Assembly: GCA_002452815.1 (NCBI GenBank)
Contig: DKFM01000008.1
Span: forward strand, 186,001 to 250,000
DNA from: Rhodobacteraceae bacterium UBA6796
GTDB lineage: Bacteria > Pseudomonadota > Alphaproteobacteria > Rhodobacterales > Rhodobacteraceae
Reading direction: 5' to 3'
Length of the DNA stretch: 64,000 nucleotides
Shown: positions 8,163 to 17,885 of the stretch, piece after piece
How positions within the stretch are numbered: the stretch's first letter is position 1
Layout: each line of letters opens with the position of its first letter
Made by a program: the position numbers and the translations under genes
Notes under the pieces: model-generated
Seen by the model: only the letters and a program-made list of their open reading frames with translations
Told to the model about the DNA's origin: nothing
Databases searched by the model: none

Positions 8163-9803
8163 ATGAAACACAACATCTATGATATCGGGCTCGACCAGAA
8201 CCCGGCCAACTATGTGCCGCTGACCCCGGTCAGCTTCATGGCGCGCAGCGCGACGGTGTTTCCGCAGCGCACCGCGGTCGTCTATAACGACGTGCGCCGC
8301 ACCTGGGCAGAAACCTATGACCGTTGCCGCCGCTTTGCCAGTGCGCTGGCCGCGCGCGGGATCGGGGCTGGCGACACGGTCTCGATCATCGCCACCAACA
8401 TTCCCGAAATCTATGAGGCGCATTTCGCGGTGCCGATGGCGGGGGCGGTTCTGAACGCCATCAACACCCGTCTGGATGCCGAGGCGATCGCCTTCATCCT
8501 GACGCACGCGGAAACCAAGGTCTTCCTGGTCGATCCGGAATTTTCCGAAGTGGCCGAACGCGCGGTGCATATCTCGGGGCGGCGCGACATCCTTGTGATC
8601 GACATTCTGGACCCGAGCTATGACGGTGGCCGCCGGATCGGGCAGCACAGCTATGACGAACTGGTTGCGGCGGGCGACCCGGCGTTTCAGTGGTCGCCGC
8701 CCGCCAGCGAATGGGATGCGATCAGCCTGAACTACACCTCGGGCACCACCGGCAACCCGAAGGGCGTGGTCTATCACTATCGGGGCGCGCATCTGAACTC
8801 GCTGTCGAACATTGCGACCTGGCAGATGGGCGAAACCCCGGTTTACCTGTGGACGCTGCCGATGTTCCATTGCAACGGCTGGTGTTTCCCCTGGACCATC
8901 GCGGCGGCGGCGGGCACGGTCGTGTGCCTGCGTGCGGTGCGCGACGAGCCGATCCTGCGGCTGATGAAGCAAGAGCGCGTGACCCATTTCTGTGGCGCGA
9001 GCGTGGTTCTGGCGATGCTGGTGCACGCGCCCGCAGAGATGAAGGACGGGTTGCAGACCGGGATCAAGGTGCTGACCGGCGGCGCCCCGCCGCCCGCGAT
9101 CATCATCGAGAAGATGGAGGCCCTGGGCTTTGACGTGACCCACGGCTACGGTCTGACCGAAACCTACGGCCCGGCCGTGACCTGTGCCTGGCACCCCGAA
9201 TGGGATGTGCAAAGCCCGGCCGAACGCGCCCGGTTGAAGGCGCGGCAGGGCGTGCGCAACCTGGCGGCCGAGGGGCTGATGGTTGGCGATCCGGCCACGC
9301 GCCAGCCGGTGCCCGCCGATGGCGAGACGATCGGCGAGATCTTCATGCGCGGCAACAACGTGATGAAGGGCTATCTGAAAAACCCGACCGCCACCGACGA
9401 GGCCTTCGAGGGCGGCTGGTTCGCCTCGGGCGATCTGGGTGTGATGCATCCCGATGGCTATATCGAGCTGAAGGACCGCTCGAAGGACATCATCATTTCG
9501 GGCGGCGAGAACATCTCGTCGATCGAGGTCGAGGACGTGCTTTACAAGCACCCCGATGTGATGGAGGCCGCCGTGGTCGCGCGCCCGCATGAACGCTGGG
9601 GCGAGACCCCCTGCGCCTTCGTGACGCTGCGCGCGGGTGCCAGCGTGACCGAGGCCGAGCTGATCGCCTTCTGCCGTCAGAACATGGCGCATTTCAAGGC
9701 GCCCAAAAGCGTGGTGTTCTGCGCGCTGCCGAAAACCTCGACCGGGAAGGTGCAGAAATTCGTGTTGCGCGATCAGGCGCGCACGATGGATCTGCAAAGC
9801 TAA
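8163..9803 (+). CDS. Acyl-CoA synthetase (AMP-forming), medium/long-chain or DmdB-like
   Basis: This 546-residue ANL-superfamily ligase activates a carboxylic acid with ATP and CoA. The P-loop YTSGTTGNPKGVVY, the A5 motif GYGLTETYGP, the hinge motif ASGDLGVMHPDGYIELKDRS with DIIISGGENISSIEVE, and the catalytic lysine in KTSTGKVQK are all present. The N-terminal IYDIGLDQNPANYVPLTPVS is shared by Rhodobacterales acyl-CoA synthetases that include methylmercaptopropionate-CoA ligase (DmdB). Substrate specificity cannot be read from the sequence. The start is set by AGGAGGAG seven bases upstream of ATG 8163. It supplies acyl-CoA to the beta-oxidation genes before it. Confidence 0.9.
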   Translation: MKHNIYDIGLDQNPANYVPLTPVSFMARSATVFPQRTAVVYNDVRRTWAETYDRCRRFASALAARGIGAGDTVSIIATNIPEIYEAHFAVPMAGAVLNAINTRLDAEAIAFILTHAETKVFLVDPEFSEVAERAVHISGRRDILVIDILDPSYDGGRRIGQHSYDELVAAGDPAFQWSPPASEWDAISLNYTSGTTGNPKGVVYHYRGAHLNSLSNIATWQMGETPVYLWTLPMFHCNGWCFPWTIAAAAGTVVCLRAVRDEPILRLMKQERVTHFCGASVVLAMLVHAPAEMKDGLQTGIKVLTGGAPPPAIIIEKMEALGFDVTHGYGLTETYGPAVTCAWHPEWDVQSPAERARLKARQGVRNLAAEGLMVGDPATRQPVPADGETIGEIFMRGNNVMKGYLKNPTATDEAFEGGWFASGDLGVMHPDGYIELKDRSKDIIISGGENISSIEVEDVLYKHPDVMEAAVVARPHERWGETPCAFVTLRAGASVTEAELIAFCRQNMAHFKAPKSVVFCALPKTSTGKVQKFVLRDQARTMDLQS

Positions 9804-9810
9804 GATGGAC

Positions 9811-9835
9811 GGGCGGGGCCGCGCAGGCCCCGCCC
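9811..9835. terminator. Bidirectional GC hairpin between convergent genes
   Basis: A perfect 10-bp stem (GGGCGGGGCC / GGCCCCGCCC) with a GCGCA loop sits between the convergent acyl-CoA synthetase and GNAT genes. It has no T-run, but its position suits a shared terminator. Confidence 0.6.
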
Positions 9836-9842
9836 GATCCGG

Positions 9843-10469
9843 TCAGGCGGCGGGGAAGACGAAGCTGTAATCGCCATTCTCGGCCTGACAGGCGCCGCCC
9901 AGCTTGCGTGCCAACCGCACCATCGGCTTGTTGTCCGGGCGCACGAACAGCACCAGCGGCTGGCGTTCCTCGGTACAGACGAAGCGCATCGCGGCCTGCA
10001 TCAGCCGTTCGCCAATTCCGCTGTGCTGCCACGGCCCCAGAACCGACAGCGCCAGTTCACGCCCCGGGCCGATACCGTCGGGCAGCGGGGCCAGTTCGGC
10101 CACCGCGACCAGACGCTGCCCGACCCGCGCCCCCAGAAAGCGGAACGATCCCCAGTCGAGCGTGTGGTAGCGGTGGCTGAGTGCGCTGAAGCTCAGGTTG
10201 CTGCGGAACCGGGCCTTGCGGTCCTCGGCGCCCAGCAGGGCATAATGCACGATCAGCAAGCCGATGTCGGACGGGGCCAGCGCGTTGATCGGAACCGCCC
10301 CGGCCGATTGTGCGGGCGGGTGGTCGCCCAAATGCCAGAACGGGGCAAGAACCCGGCCCAGCCGGGCATGGGGCCAGCGCCGCGCACGCGGGCGGGCCGG
10401 ATCGGGTAGCGGATCAACCGGACGCGGGGCGCCCGCAAGGGGGTCGGCAAGCGGCGCAATCTGTGCCAT
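9843..10469 (-). CDS. GNAT-family N-acetyltransferase
   Basis: This 208-residue protein has a C-terminal GNAT fold at about residues 80-205. LVAVAELAPLPDG is the beta4 strand region, and the acetyl-CoA pyrophosphate loop appears as LGPWQHSGIGERLMQAAMRF (Q/R-x-x-G-x-G/A type). LVLFVRPDNKPMVRLARKLGG is the typical C-terminal beta-alpha end. The N-terminal 60 residues are proline- and arginine-rich and unlike the domain. The start at 10469 is fixed by GGAGG seven bases upstream on the minus strand. The substrate is unknown. Its promoter region is shared with the divergent nnr-like gene. Confidence 0.75.
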   Translation of the reverse strand: MAQIAPLADPLAGAPRPVDPLPDPARPRARRWPHARLGRVLAPFWHLGDHPPAQSAGAVPINALAPSDIGLLIVHYALLGAEDRKARFRSNLSFSALSHRYHTLDWGSFRFLGARVGQRLVAVAELAPLPDGIGPGRELALSVLGPWQHSGIGERLMQAAMRFVCTEERQPLVLFVRPDNKPMVRLARKLGGACQAENGDYSFVFPAA

Positions 10470-10727
10470 CGACAGCCTCCTGTCGTGTGATCCTCCCCGG
10501 CGTCTACATATCGCTGCAGTGCAGCATTCCAAGGGGCGGTTTGCGCATGACCGCTATGCCGAGGCTGCCGCGCCGGACCTTTCCCGCCCGCGGGAACGGC
10601 GCAGCTTGCAGTGCGTTCCATATCGGGCGATAACCATGCTGGGCACCACATCGCAACGTCCGGGTGTCGCGCGCAGGGAACAAAGGATGTGACCCTTGCC
10701 AAAGGTATGATGCGAGAGGTCTTTCCC

Positions 10728-11429
10728 ATGGTCCATGCACTTCAGCCCGTTGTCCGGCAGTCGTTGCTGTTGTCGAACGTGCCCGAAGCGGCGCTGGAAC
10801 GTATCATGGCGCACGCCCGGCTGCGCACGATGGACCGGGGCGCAACGGTGTTCCTGCAAGGCGAAACCGCGACGGCGATCTATATCGTGGCCGAAGGCTG
10901 GGTGAAGCTTTATCGCATCGCGCCCAATGGGGCCGAGGCGGTGGTGGGCGTCTTTACCCGTGGCGACAGTTTCGGCGAGGCGGTGGCCTTCAAATCCGAT
11001 CCTTACCCGGTCTCGGCCGAATGTGCGACGGATTGCACGCTTGTGCGGATCGAGGCGGATGTGATCGTGCGGCTGATCCGCGAGGAACCAGAGCTGGCGG
11101 TTTCGCTGCTGTCTGCGACCTTCCTGCATCTGCATCGTCTGGTTTCGCAGATCGAACAGCTCAAGGCGCAGACCGGTGCGCAGCGCGTGGCCGAATTCCT
11201 GCTGGATCTGGCGTCTTGCGCGGAAGGCGCCTGCGAGGTGGTGCTGCCCTATGACAAGGTGTTGATCGCCGGGCGTCTGGGGATGAAACCCGAAAGCCTG
11301 AGCCGCGCTTTCGCCAAGCTGCGCGATCAGGGGGTGCGGATTCGTCAGAACGTGGCGGTGATCGACGACATCGCCGTGCTGCGCGATTATGCCGATGAAG
11401 ACCCTGCGATGGCCTGGACCAAGGCCTGA
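10728..11429 (+). CDS. nnr: Crp/FNR-family transcriptional regulator of denitrification (Nnr/DNR type)
   Basis: This 233-residue regulator has an N-terminal cyclic-nucleotide-like sensor domain (GATVFLQGETATAIYIVAEG, FTRGDSFGEAVAF) and a dimerisation helix. The C-terminal HTH_Crp domain (LIAGRLGMKPESLSRAFAKL) has a recognition helix with the E-x-x-S-R pattern of FNR-type readers. It lacks the N-terminal cysteine cluster of oxygen-sensing FNR, as expected for NO-responsive Nnr/DNR proteins. It lies directly beside norCBQDEF, three bases from the norF stop and converging on it. TTAAC-N4-GTCAA boxes upstream of norC, nirS/nirI and nosZ are its likely targets. AGAGG precedes the chosen ATG; ATGs at 10707/10710 are alternatives. 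NO sensing is inferred. Confidence 0.85.
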   Translation: MVHALQPVVRQSLLLSNVPEAALERIMAHARLRTMDRGATVFLQGETATAIYIVAEGWVKLYRIAPNGAEAVVGVFTRGDSFGEAVAFKSDPYPVSAECATDCTLVRIEADVIVRLIREEPELAVSLLSATFLHLHRLVSQIEQLKAQTGAQRVAEFLLDLASCAEGACEVVLPYDKVLIAGRLGMKPESLSRAFAKLRDQGVRIRQNVAVIDDIAVLRDYADEDPAMAWTKA

Positions 11430-11432
11430 GCC

Positions 11433-11705
11433 TCAGCCGATCAGGTAAAGACCCAGCAGGATGATGCAGTAAAGCCCCAGCACCACGGAAAACCCGCGGT
11501 GCCAGAACGGGGCCTGCGCCAGCCCCAGATAGCGCGCCAGAATGATCCGCGCCTTGGCCCAGGCCAGCGCCAGGATCGCACTTCCCGCCAGTGTCACACC
11601 CAGCCCCGAAACCTGCCCCGCGCTGACCGTGGCCGCAATCGCGGTCGAGCCGAGCGACAGCGCCACCAGCCAGATCCAGGCGCGGGTGATGGTGTCGGGA
11701 TGCAT
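11433..11705 (-). CDS. norF: Nitric oxide reductase accessory protein NorF
   Basis: This 90-residue membrane protein has about three hydrophobic helices (WLVALSLGSTAIAATVSAG, TLAGSAILALAWAKARIILA, VVLGLYCIILLGLYLIG), resembling the cytochrome oxidase subunit IV-like NorF family. It is the last gene of norCBQDEF, starting two bases after the norE stop. NorE and NorF are not catalytic but are needed for full NorCB activity in Paracoccus-type clusters. Confidence 0.85.
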   Translation of the reverse strand: MHPDTITRAWIWLVALSLGSTAIAATVSAGQVSGLGVTLAGSAILALAWAKARIILARYLGLAQAPFWHRGFSVVLGLYCIILLGLYLIG

Positions 11706-11707
11706 GC

Positions 11708-12274
11708 TTACCTCAGCAGATAGATCACGGGAAACAGCAGCACCCAGACCAGATCGACCATGTGCCAGAAGGCGGCGCCGACCTCGACCGTGCGCGGCGC
11801 GCAGCGGATGCCCACCAGCCCGAGGATCACGATCCCCGCGACCACATGGGCGGCATGAAATCCGGTCAGCAGGTAATAGAAGGTGAAGAATGTGTCGGTC
11901 TCGACCCCGATGCCCTGACGGGCCTTTTCGGCGTATTCCATCCCCTTGATTGCCAGAAACACCCCGCCCAGCAGGGCGGCGGCGGCCAGCCACAGCCGGG
12001 TGCGCGCGGGATTTCCCGCCTCGGCCGCGCGCAGGGCACGGGCCGCGAAGAAGCCCGAGGTGACCAGAACCAGCGTGTTGATCCCGGCGGCGGTGCGATG
12101 CAGATGGTCCTGCGCGGCGGCAAAGCCCGCCGGGTCGGTGATCCGCACCCCCAGAAAGGCCGCAAGCCCCGCGCCGAACACCAGCAGTTCGGAGACAATC
12201 AGCACCCACATCATCAGATCGCCGGGCAACTGATCGAGCGGATGCAGTTCAGGGTGGTGTTCGGGTGCGCTCAT
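11708..12274 (-). CDS. norE: Nitric oxide reductase accessory protein NorE (cytochrome oxidase subunit III-like)
   Basis: This 188-residue polytopic protein is homologous to heme-copper oxidase subunit III. LPGDLMMWVLIVSELLVFGAG starts helix 1, and KGMEYAEKARQGIGVETDTFF, the YYLLTGFHAAHVVAGIVILG helix and the final FWHMVDLVWVLLFPVIYLL helix match the subunit III pattern including the conserved H-x-H/E residues. The ATG overlaps the norD stop (ATGA). Length matches NorE rather than full subunit III (about 260 residues). Confidence 0.9.
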   Translation of the reverse strand: MSAPEHHPELHPLDQLPGDLMMWVLIVSELLVFGAGLAAFLGVRITDPAGFAAAQDHLHRTAAGINTLVLVTSGFFAARALRAAEAGNPARTRLWLAAAALLGGVFLAIKGMEYAEKARQGIGVETDTFFTFYYLLTGFHAAHVVAGIVILGLVGIRCAPRTVEVGAAFWHMVDLVWVLLFPVIYLLR

Positions 12275-14226
12275 GCGCCCACCAGTTGGCGGTAGATTTC
12301 CGGCAGCGCCGCGCTCAGCCGGTCGGGGTGCGGGATTACCGCAAACCCGCCCCGCCCGAAGATCCGGGAAAACCAGGCCTTGCCCTCGCGGTCGATGGTG
12401 ATGCCGAACACCGATTGGCCGGCACGTCGGGCCTCTTGCACGGCCATGCGGCTGTCTTCGATGCCGTGGCGGCCCTCGTAATGGTCCAGGTCGTTGGGCT
12501 TGCCGTCGGTGATGACCAGCAGCAGTCGCCGCTTGCGCGCCTGCCCCGCCAGATCGGCCGAGGCATGGCGGATCGCCGCGCCCAGCCGGGTATAGAAGCC
12601 GGGGCGCAGCGCGGCGATGCGGCTTTCGACGCCGGCGCCCATCGGTTCGCCGAATTCCTTGCAGCCGAGCATATAGACCCGGTCGCGCTTGAGCGAGGAA
12701 AACGCATGGATCGCGAAATCGTCGCCGCAGGCATCCAGCCCCCAGGCCAGCGCCGCCAGCGCCTCGCGTTCGATGTCGATCACGGCGCGCCCCGAGACCG
12801 CGCTTTCTGTCGATCGCGACACGTCCAGCAGGATCGACACCGCCAGATCGCGCTTTTGCGGCCGGGTCTGGCGCCAGATCCGATCGCGCGCGGTGCCGGT
12901 GGCGGCCAGTTCGACCTGCGCGCGCACCGCGGCCTCCATGTCCAGATCGTCGCCATCCAGATGGCCTGCGGTGCTGACCCGCCCGGGGCGCAGCGCCTCG
13001 AACTGGCGCTTCACGGCGCGGATGCGGCGGCCGGCCTGCGGGTCGGTGTGAAAGGTGGGGGCGTCGGGGCAGGGTGCGGCCGGGCTGGCCAGAACGCAGC
13101 AGTGATCGGCCAGATAGGCCCCGGTGCGCACATCCCATTCCGGGTACAGGAAGCGGCCCGACAGCCGTTCGCGATCCACATCCTCGGGCGCCAGATCCAG
13201 ATGCAGCTTCAGCCGCGTGGCCGGCGCCTTGGACACCTGCCCCAGCCCGATCTCGTCCTGATCGTCGGCGGCTTTCTTGGCGCTGTCGGGGTCGTCGTCA
13301 TCGACTCGGCGGTTGAGGTTGATGAATTCGGCCCAGCTGAGGATCGCCTCGAACTTGTGCAGAATGAAGCTGTCACGCCGTTCGATCTGATCGGCCTTGC
13401 GACGGCGCGCGCGATGGGTCTTGTCGCTGGTGTTTTCCTCGGTCGTGCCCTCGGCCGGGCGGGTTTCGACGGTGTCCTGCGCCGATGTCTGCCGGCCCCG
13501 CAGATCGGGCCACAGCGGCACGGGTCGCGCGGTCTGATAGCCGCGCGGCGCCTGCAGCGTGGCCCAGTGGCCCTGCGCCAGTGCGGCCTCATAGGTTTGC
13601 GCAAGCGGCGGCAGCGGTGCGTCATCGCCCAGACTGGCGCGGATCAGCGCCTCGACCGCGGCCTCTGCGGCGGGCAGGGCGGGCGTGGGACGCAATACCA
13701 GCAGCGCGGCGCACAGATCGGCATACAGGCTGGCAAATCCCGGTGCCTCGGTCAGGGTGGCGGCGACCATCGCGCGGGCATGATGCAGATGCGCCAGATC
13801 GGCTTGCAACGGATCTGGCGGCGCCGCGGTGGTGGCGGGGGCCTGCGTGGCAATCGCCGCCAGCCAGACATAGGCGGCAGCATTGGCCTCGCGCGCAGGG
13901 TAAAGCGCCAGCGAGGCGGGCAGGCGCAGCGCCTCTCCGTCGAAACTGGCGCGGGGAATGGTTTCCGCCTCAGTGCCGAGGCGGCGCAGGAAGGACAGCC
14001 GGTGTCGGCTGACCTCTTCCGAAACGGGGCGGATTTCACACGATGCCCCGCCCCCCAATGCACGGAAAAAGACTGCCAGCCGTCCGCCGACCTCTGCAAG
14101 GTCGACACGGGCTCCGTCATACGCCTCTGGGGCATCAAGACGGCTGGCAAGGGCGTGCCACAGTTTCCCGACGCTTTCTTCGGGTTCCCATGGCTCGAAG
14201 TCGATCCTGGTCACGGCCGGCCTCAC
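12271..14226 (-). CDS. norD: Nitric oxide reductase activation protein NorD (VWA domain)
   Basis: This 651-residue cytoplasmic protein ends in a von Willebrand A domain (about residues 470-651) with the MIDAS motif DVSRSTES and the downstream [20 protein letters not shown] segment. A charged linker (about residues 270-320) separates it from a helical N-terminal half. NorD works with the AAA+ ATPase NorQ to insert iron or activate NorB. It starts with GTG whose last bases overlap the norQ stop (GTGA), indicating coupled translation. Length is typical of NorD. Confidence 0.92.
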   Translation of the reverse strand: MRPAVTRIDFEPWEPEESVGKLWHALASRLDAPEAYDGARVDLAEVGGRLAVFFRALGGGASCEIRPVSEEVSRHRLSFLRRLGTEAETIPRASFDGEALRLPASLALYPAREANAAAYVWLAAIATQAPATTAAPPDPLQADLAHLHHARAMVAATLTEAPGFASLYADLCAALLVLRPTPALPAAEAAVEALIRASLGDDAPLPPLAQTYEAALAQGHWATLQAPRGYQTARPVPLWPDLRGRQTSAQDTVETRPAEGTTEENTSDKTHRARRRKADQIERRDSFILHKFEAILSWAEFINLNRRVDDDDPDSAKKAADDQDEIGLGQVSKAPATRLKLHLDLAPEDVDRERLSGRFLYPEWDVRTGAYLADHCCVLASPAAPCPDAPTFHTDPQAGRRIRAVKRQFEALRPGRVSTAGHLDGDDLDMEAAVRAQVELAATGTARDRIWRQTRPQKRDLAVSILLDVSRSTESAVSGRAVIDIEREALAALAWGLDACGDDFAIHAFSSLKRDRVYMLGCKEFGEPMGAGVESRIAALRPGFYTRLGAAIRHASADLAGQARKRRLLLVITDGKPNDLDHYEGRHGIEDSRMAVQEARRAGQSVFGITIDREGKAWFSRIFGRGGFAVIPHPDRLSAALPEIYRQLVGA

Positions 14227-15026
14227 CCGAAAATGGCCGTTACAAGATCGCGGAGCCCGCGTTTCACATCCTCGTCGTCGGACAAGGGTTCGATCATCGC
14301 GGCATTGATCGCCCGCTCGACCGGCATGCCTTGCGCGATCAGCGTGGCGGCGTAGACGACCAGACGGGTCGATACGCCCTCTTCCAGATCCTGACCTTTC
14401 AGCGCGCGCAGCTTGCCCGCCAGACGCACCAGCGGTTTCACCCGGTCTTCGCCCAGCCCGGATTCGCGCGCGACGACATGGGTTTCATGCGCGGCGCCAG
14501 GAAAATCGAATTCCAGCGCGACAAACCGTTGCCGCGTCGATGGTTTCAGGGTTTTCAGAATATTCTGATAGCCCGGGTTGTAACTGGCAACCAGCATGAA
14601 CCCCGGCGCCGCCTGCAGTTCTTCGCCGGTGCGGTCGATCGGCAAAATGCGGCGATCGTCAGTCAGCGGATGCAGCACGACGGTCACATCCTTGCGCGCC
14701 TCGACCACCTCGTCGAGATAGCAGATCGCGCCTTCGCGCACCGCGCGGGTCAGCGGCCCGTCGACCCAGACGGTTTCACCGCCCTTGAGCAGATAACGCC
14801 CGATCAGATCGGCGGCGGACAGGTCGTCATGGCAGGCCACGGTGTAAAGCGGGCGCCCCAGCCGCGCGGCCATATGCGCCACGAAGCGGGTCTTGCCGCA
14901 GCCCGTCGGGCCCTTGAGCAGCACCGGCAGATTGGCGCTGGCCGCGGCGGTGAAGATGCCGCATTCATCGCCCTGGGGCAGGTAGAAGGGGGCGTCGGCC
15001 CCCTCCATGCTGGTATGTGCGTTCAT
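14223..15026 (-). CDS. norQ: Nitric oxide reductase activation ATPase NorQ (MoxR/CbbQ family)
   Basis: This 267-residue AAA+ ATPase has Walker A ([17 protein letters not shown]), Walker B ([13 protein letters not shown]), sensor 1 ([10 protein letters not shown]) and arginine-finger/sensor 2 regions, closely resembling NorQ/CbbQ. With NorD it activates the NorCB complex. I prefer the ATG at 15026, which has GGAG eight bases upstream, over a GTG at 15035 that overlaps the norB stop. Confidence 0.93.
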   Translation of the reverse strand: MNAHTSMEGADAPFYLPQGDECGIFTAAASANLPVLLKGPTGCGKTRFVAHMAARLGRPLYTVACHDDLSAADLIGRYLLKGGETVWVDGPLTRAVREGAICYLDEVVEARKDVTVVLHPLTDDRRILPIDRTGEELQAAPGFMLVASYNPGYQNILKTLKPSTRQRFVALEFDFPGAAHETHVVARESGLGEDRVKPLVRLAGKLRALKGQDLEEGVSTRLVVYAATLIAQGMPVERAINAAMIEPLSDDEDVKRGLRDLVTAIFG

Positions 15027-15031
15027 CGGGG

Positions 15032-16429
15032 TCACTCCGCGGCCATGTGGTCGGGGTCCGTGGCCAGACGCGTGCGTTCGACCGGGCCGGGCGTCACGAC
15101 CTCGCGGCGCGGGAAGGCCAGGGCATAGATGAACAGGATCGCGCCCAGCACAACCGCCACGCCCGAGCCGAAGCGCATGACGTAGAACACCCAGAGTTGG
15201 TCTTGCACATCCATGAAGCCTTCGCCCAGAACGCGTTGCATATGGGTCTGCACCGTGCCCGCGAAAGTCAGGGTGAAGGTCATGAAGGTCATGCCGCCCG
15301 ACATCAGCCAGAACGAGGCCATGTTCAGCACTTGGTTGTAAGGGTCACGCCCGCGCAGCATCGGCATCGCATAGGACATGATCGCGAGGTTGAGCGAGAC
15401 ATAGGCACCGAAGAAGGCAAGGTGGCCATGCGCGGCGGTGATCTGCGTGCCGTGGGTATAGAAGTTCACCCCGTGCAGCGTGTGCAGGAAACCCCAGACA
15501 CCCGCGCCGAAGAAGGCCAGCGTGGCGCAGCCCAGGCTCCACAGCAGGGCGGCCTTGTTCGGGTGGTCGCGGCGGCCCTTCCAGACCATCACGAAGGCAA
15601 AGGCCATCATTGCGAAGAACGGGATCACCTCGAGCGAGGAGAAGATCGACCCGATCCACTGCCAGTAGCCCGGCATCCCGATCCAGTAGTAGTGGTGCCC
15701 CGTGCCCAGAATGCCCGAGAACAGCGCGGCGGCGACGATGACGTAAAGCCATTTCTCCACCACCTCGCGGTCGACGCCGGTCAGCTTGAGCATCAGATAG
15801 GCCAAGATCGAGGCCATGATCAGTTCCCATACGCCTTCGACCCACAGGTGGACGACATACCACCAGTATTCCTTGTCGAGCGCCAGGTTCGACGGGTTGT
15901 AGAAGGCAAACAGGAACAGCAACGCCAGCCCCCACAGGCCCAGAAGCAGGATATTGGTGATCGCGGTCTTGCGGCCTTTCAGCACCGTCATCGAGACGTT
16001 GAACAGGAAGATCAGCGCGGCGACGACGATGCCCAGTTTGACCCAGACCGGCTGTTCCAGGAACTCGCGGCCTTCCTTGCCCAGAAGGATGTTCCCCTCG
16101 AACAGGTTGAAGGTATAGGTGATGACCGCACCCAGCGTGCCGACCACCAGGATCGCCAGCTGGATATAGGCGAGCTTGGTGGAATGGATCTCGCGCTCGG
16201 CCTCTTCCGGGATCAGGAAATAGGCCGCGCCGAAGAAGCCGGTAATCAGCCAGACGATCAGCGCGTTGGTGTGCAGCATGCGCCCCACGTTGAACGGCAG
16301 CAGTTCCGACAGGAAGTTGGGCTGCACATAGACCCAGCCGATGATCAGACCCATCAGCACCTGAATCAGGAACAGCCCAAGCGCCACGGCCATATAGGCC
16401 AGCGCGATCTTTTGTGTTTCGTATTTCAT
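15032..16429 (-). CDS. norB: Nitric oxide reductase large subunit NorB
   Basis: This 465-residue, twelve-helix membrane protein is the catalytic subunit of cytochrome c-dependent NO reductase (2 NO to N2O). The heme b and b3/FeB histidines are visible in [45 protein letters not shown] (the two adjacent His of FeB) and [13 protein letters not shown]. The glutamates VEGVWE and SSLEVIPF near FeB are conserved. It lacks the N-terminal quinol-oxidase extension of qNor, and a separate NorC is encoded upstream, so it is cNor. Confidence 0.97.
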   Translation of the reverse strand: MKYETQKIALAYMAVALGLFLIQVLMGLIIGWVYVQPNFLSELLPFNVGRMLHTNALIVWLITGFFGAAYFLIPEEAEREIHSTKLAYIQLAILVVGTLGAVITYTFNLFEGNILLGKEGREFLEQPVWVKLGIVVAALIFLFNVSMTVLKGRKTAITNILLLGLWGLALLFLFAFYNPSNLALDKEYWWYVVHLWVEGVWELIMASILAYLMLKLTGVDREVVEKWLYVIVAAALFSGILGTGHHYYWIGMPGYWQWIGSIFSSLEVIPFFAMMAFAFVMVWKGRRDHPNKAALLWSLGCATLAFFGAGVWGFLHTLHGVNFYTHGTQITAAHGHLAFFGAYVSLNLAIMSYAMPMLRGRDPYNQVLNMASFWLMSGGMTFMTFTLTFAGTVQTHMQRVLGEGFMDVQDQLWVFYVMRFGSGVAVVLGAILFIYALAFPRREVVTPGPVERTRLATDPDHMAAE

Positions 16430-16441
16430 GATCTGTCCCCC

Positions 16442-16897
16442 TCAGCCCGCATCATTGGGCGGCCAGCCCTGCGTGTTGATCGTGCCAACCCAAAGCAGGA
16501 AATCGGCGAGGTTCTGATATTCCTCGTCGGTCAGGTTGAATTGCGGCATCTGGCGGCGGCCCTCGATGCCGGTGGGCATCGCGTCCATCCAGGCCTTGAG
16601 CGACTCCATCGCCCCGGCGTGATCCTCCGGCGCAACGCCCCAGCGGGTCATCACATTGCCCAGCTCGGGGGCGAAATACGCGCCTTCGCCCAGGATCGTG
16701 TGGCAGTTGATGCAGGTCTTCTCTTCCCAGATCCGTTTGCCCGCCTTGACCGAGTCGGTCAGGGTCGCCTCGTTGGTCGAGGTGGAACGGATGTAAAGGT
16801 GGCTTTGCGCCGAGAGACCCACAAAGATGATGATGAAGAACAGTGACCCGCCATAAAAGATATTGCGTGCCATGCTCTTGGTCATGACTTCGCGCAT
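16442..16897 (-). CDS. norC: Nitric oxide reductase small subunit NorC (cytochrome c)
   Basis: This 151-residue membrane-anchored monoheme cytochrome c has one N-terminal transmembrane helix (about residues 12-30, FYGGSLFFIIIFVGLSAQ), then a periplasmic domain with CINCH and a distal methionine in RRQMPQFNLTDEE. It passes electrons from cytochrome c or pseudoazurin to NorB. RBS GGAG lies upstream of ATG 16897. First gene of norCBQDEF; an NNR-type box sits 69-82 bases upstream. Confidence 0.96.
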   Translation of the reverse strand: MREVMTKSMARNIFYGGSLFFIIIFVGLSAQSHLYIRSTSTNEATLTDSVKAGKRIWEEKTCINCHTILGEGAYFAPELGNVMTRWGVAPEDHAGAMESLKAWMDAMPTGIEGRRQMPQFNLTDEEYQNLADFLLWVGTINTQGWPPNDAG

Positions 16898-16965
16898 TGC
16901 GCTCTCCTTGTTTCGGAGCGGTTGATCGGTGGAATTCTGATCGCATTTCCGTGAACCGACTCGCC

Positions 16966-16979
16966 TTAACGAAAGTCAA
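16966..16979 (-). promoter_or_regulatory. NNR/FNR-type box upstream of norC
   Basis: Read on the minus strand the site is TTGACTTTCGTTAA (plus strand TTAACGAAAGTCAA), a full match to the TTAAC-N4-GTCAA form known upstream of Paracoccus nir and nor promoters. It is the only such site between nirX and norC, so norCBQDEF probably has its own NO-responsive promoter. Confidence 0.8.
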
Positions 16980-16994
16980 TCCCGGGTTGATTGC

Positions 16995-17885
16995 TCAGAT
17001 AAGTGCCAGAATTTCGGCGTCGGGCAGCGCGGCGAGGGCCGTTGCGATTGCCGGGCGGTCCATCACGCACAGCCCGGTGGACAGCGCATCGGCCAGCGCC
17101 GCCGAGGGGGCGGCCACTGCCGCAAGGGTCCAGCGCGGGGCCCGCCCCAGCGGGTCGAGGATATGCGCCTGTGTGCCCTGCGGCCCGATCCGGGTGCCCG
17201 AAGGGGCCGACACCGCCAGCGCCCGGTCGCGCAGCGCCACGTCGCGCAACGCGGTGCCTGCGGGCGTTTCGATCCGCGCGCGCCAGGGCGTGCCGTCGGG
17301 GCGGGTGCCCAGGGCCGAAATCTCGCCTGTATCAATCAGCACATCGCGCAGGCCCGCGCCGCGCATCAGTGCCGCGATCCGGTCGGCGGCATAGCCCTGC
17401 GCCACGCCGTTGAAGCTCAGCGCCATGCCGGGGCGCGGCAGGCGGATTTCATCGGGCGCTACGCGGATGTCGGACCAGCCCAGTAGTGCGCGGGCGGGCT
17501 GCGGGTCTTGGCCCCGGGCCAGCGCCTGCCACAGTGGCTGGATCGTCGGGTCGAAGGCACCGCCGGTCGCGTGATGCACCCGGTCGGACAGCGCGCAGAC
17601 CTCCAGCATGTCCGCGCCCGGCCAGTTCAGTCGTCCGTCGCGGTTCAGCCGGGTCAGCGCACTGTCGCGGTGCAGGGAAAACAGCGATTCGATCCGGTCC
17701 AGCTCGCGCGCGATCTGCGCGAAGATCCGCTGCGCGCGCGGGGCCCCAACCCCGGACAACGTGATCCGGGCCGCCGATCCCATCGCGGTGCCCTGCCAGA
17801 CCTGCGTCAGGGGCGCGCCGGTTTCGGCCAGAACCGGCGTGGCTGCGGCGGCAGCCGCGATGCACAGAAACCGACGGCGGTTCAT
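16995..17885 (-). CDS. nirX: FAD:protein FMN transferase (ApbE family), NirX
   Basis: This 296-residue periplasmic protein begins with a signal peptide (MNRRRFLCIAAAAAATPVLA). The ApbE fold shows TAMGSAARITL, SLHRDSALTRLNR, GGAFDPTIQPLW, SFNGVAQGYAADRIAALM and DVLIDTGEISALG. ApbE enzymes attach FMN covalently to a Thr/Ser of a periplasmic acceptor. The neighbouring NirI has such an acceptor (ATVST), making it the probable substrate. The start overlaps the nnrS stop (ATGA). It is the only ApbE in the window; the nos cluster has none. Confidence 0.9.
   Translation of the reverse strand: MNRRRFLCIAAAAAATPVLAETGAPLTQVWQGTAMGSAARITLSGVGAPRAQRIFAQIARELDRIESLFSLHRDSALTRLNRDGRLNWPGADMLEVCALSDRVHHATGGAFDPTIQPLWQALARGQDPQPARALLGWSDIRVAPDEIRLPRPGMALSFNGVAQGYAADRIAALMRGAGLRDVLIDTGEISALGTRPDGTPWRARIETPAGTALRDVALRDRALAVSAPSGTRIGPQGTQAHILDPLGRAPRWTLAAVAAPSAALADALSTGLCVMDRPAIATALAALPDAEILALI

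Noticed and set aside
5820..9797. Very long antisense open frame of 1325 codons opposite the beta-oxidation genes
   Set aside because: It mirrors well-supported plus-strand genes, is rich in His, Arg and Gln typical of GC-biased shadow frames, and shows no domain.
10470..10727. Possible FNR/NNR box or small gene between the GNAT and nnr-like genes
   Set aside because: I found no TTGA/TTAAC-type half-site pair and no short frame with both a credible RBS and protein-like composition in these 258 bases.
12265..14355. Plus-strand frame of 696 codons opposite norD
   Set aside because: norD on the other strand has a proper VWA domain and operon overlaps; the plus frame is low-complexity Arg/Gln/Gly-rich.
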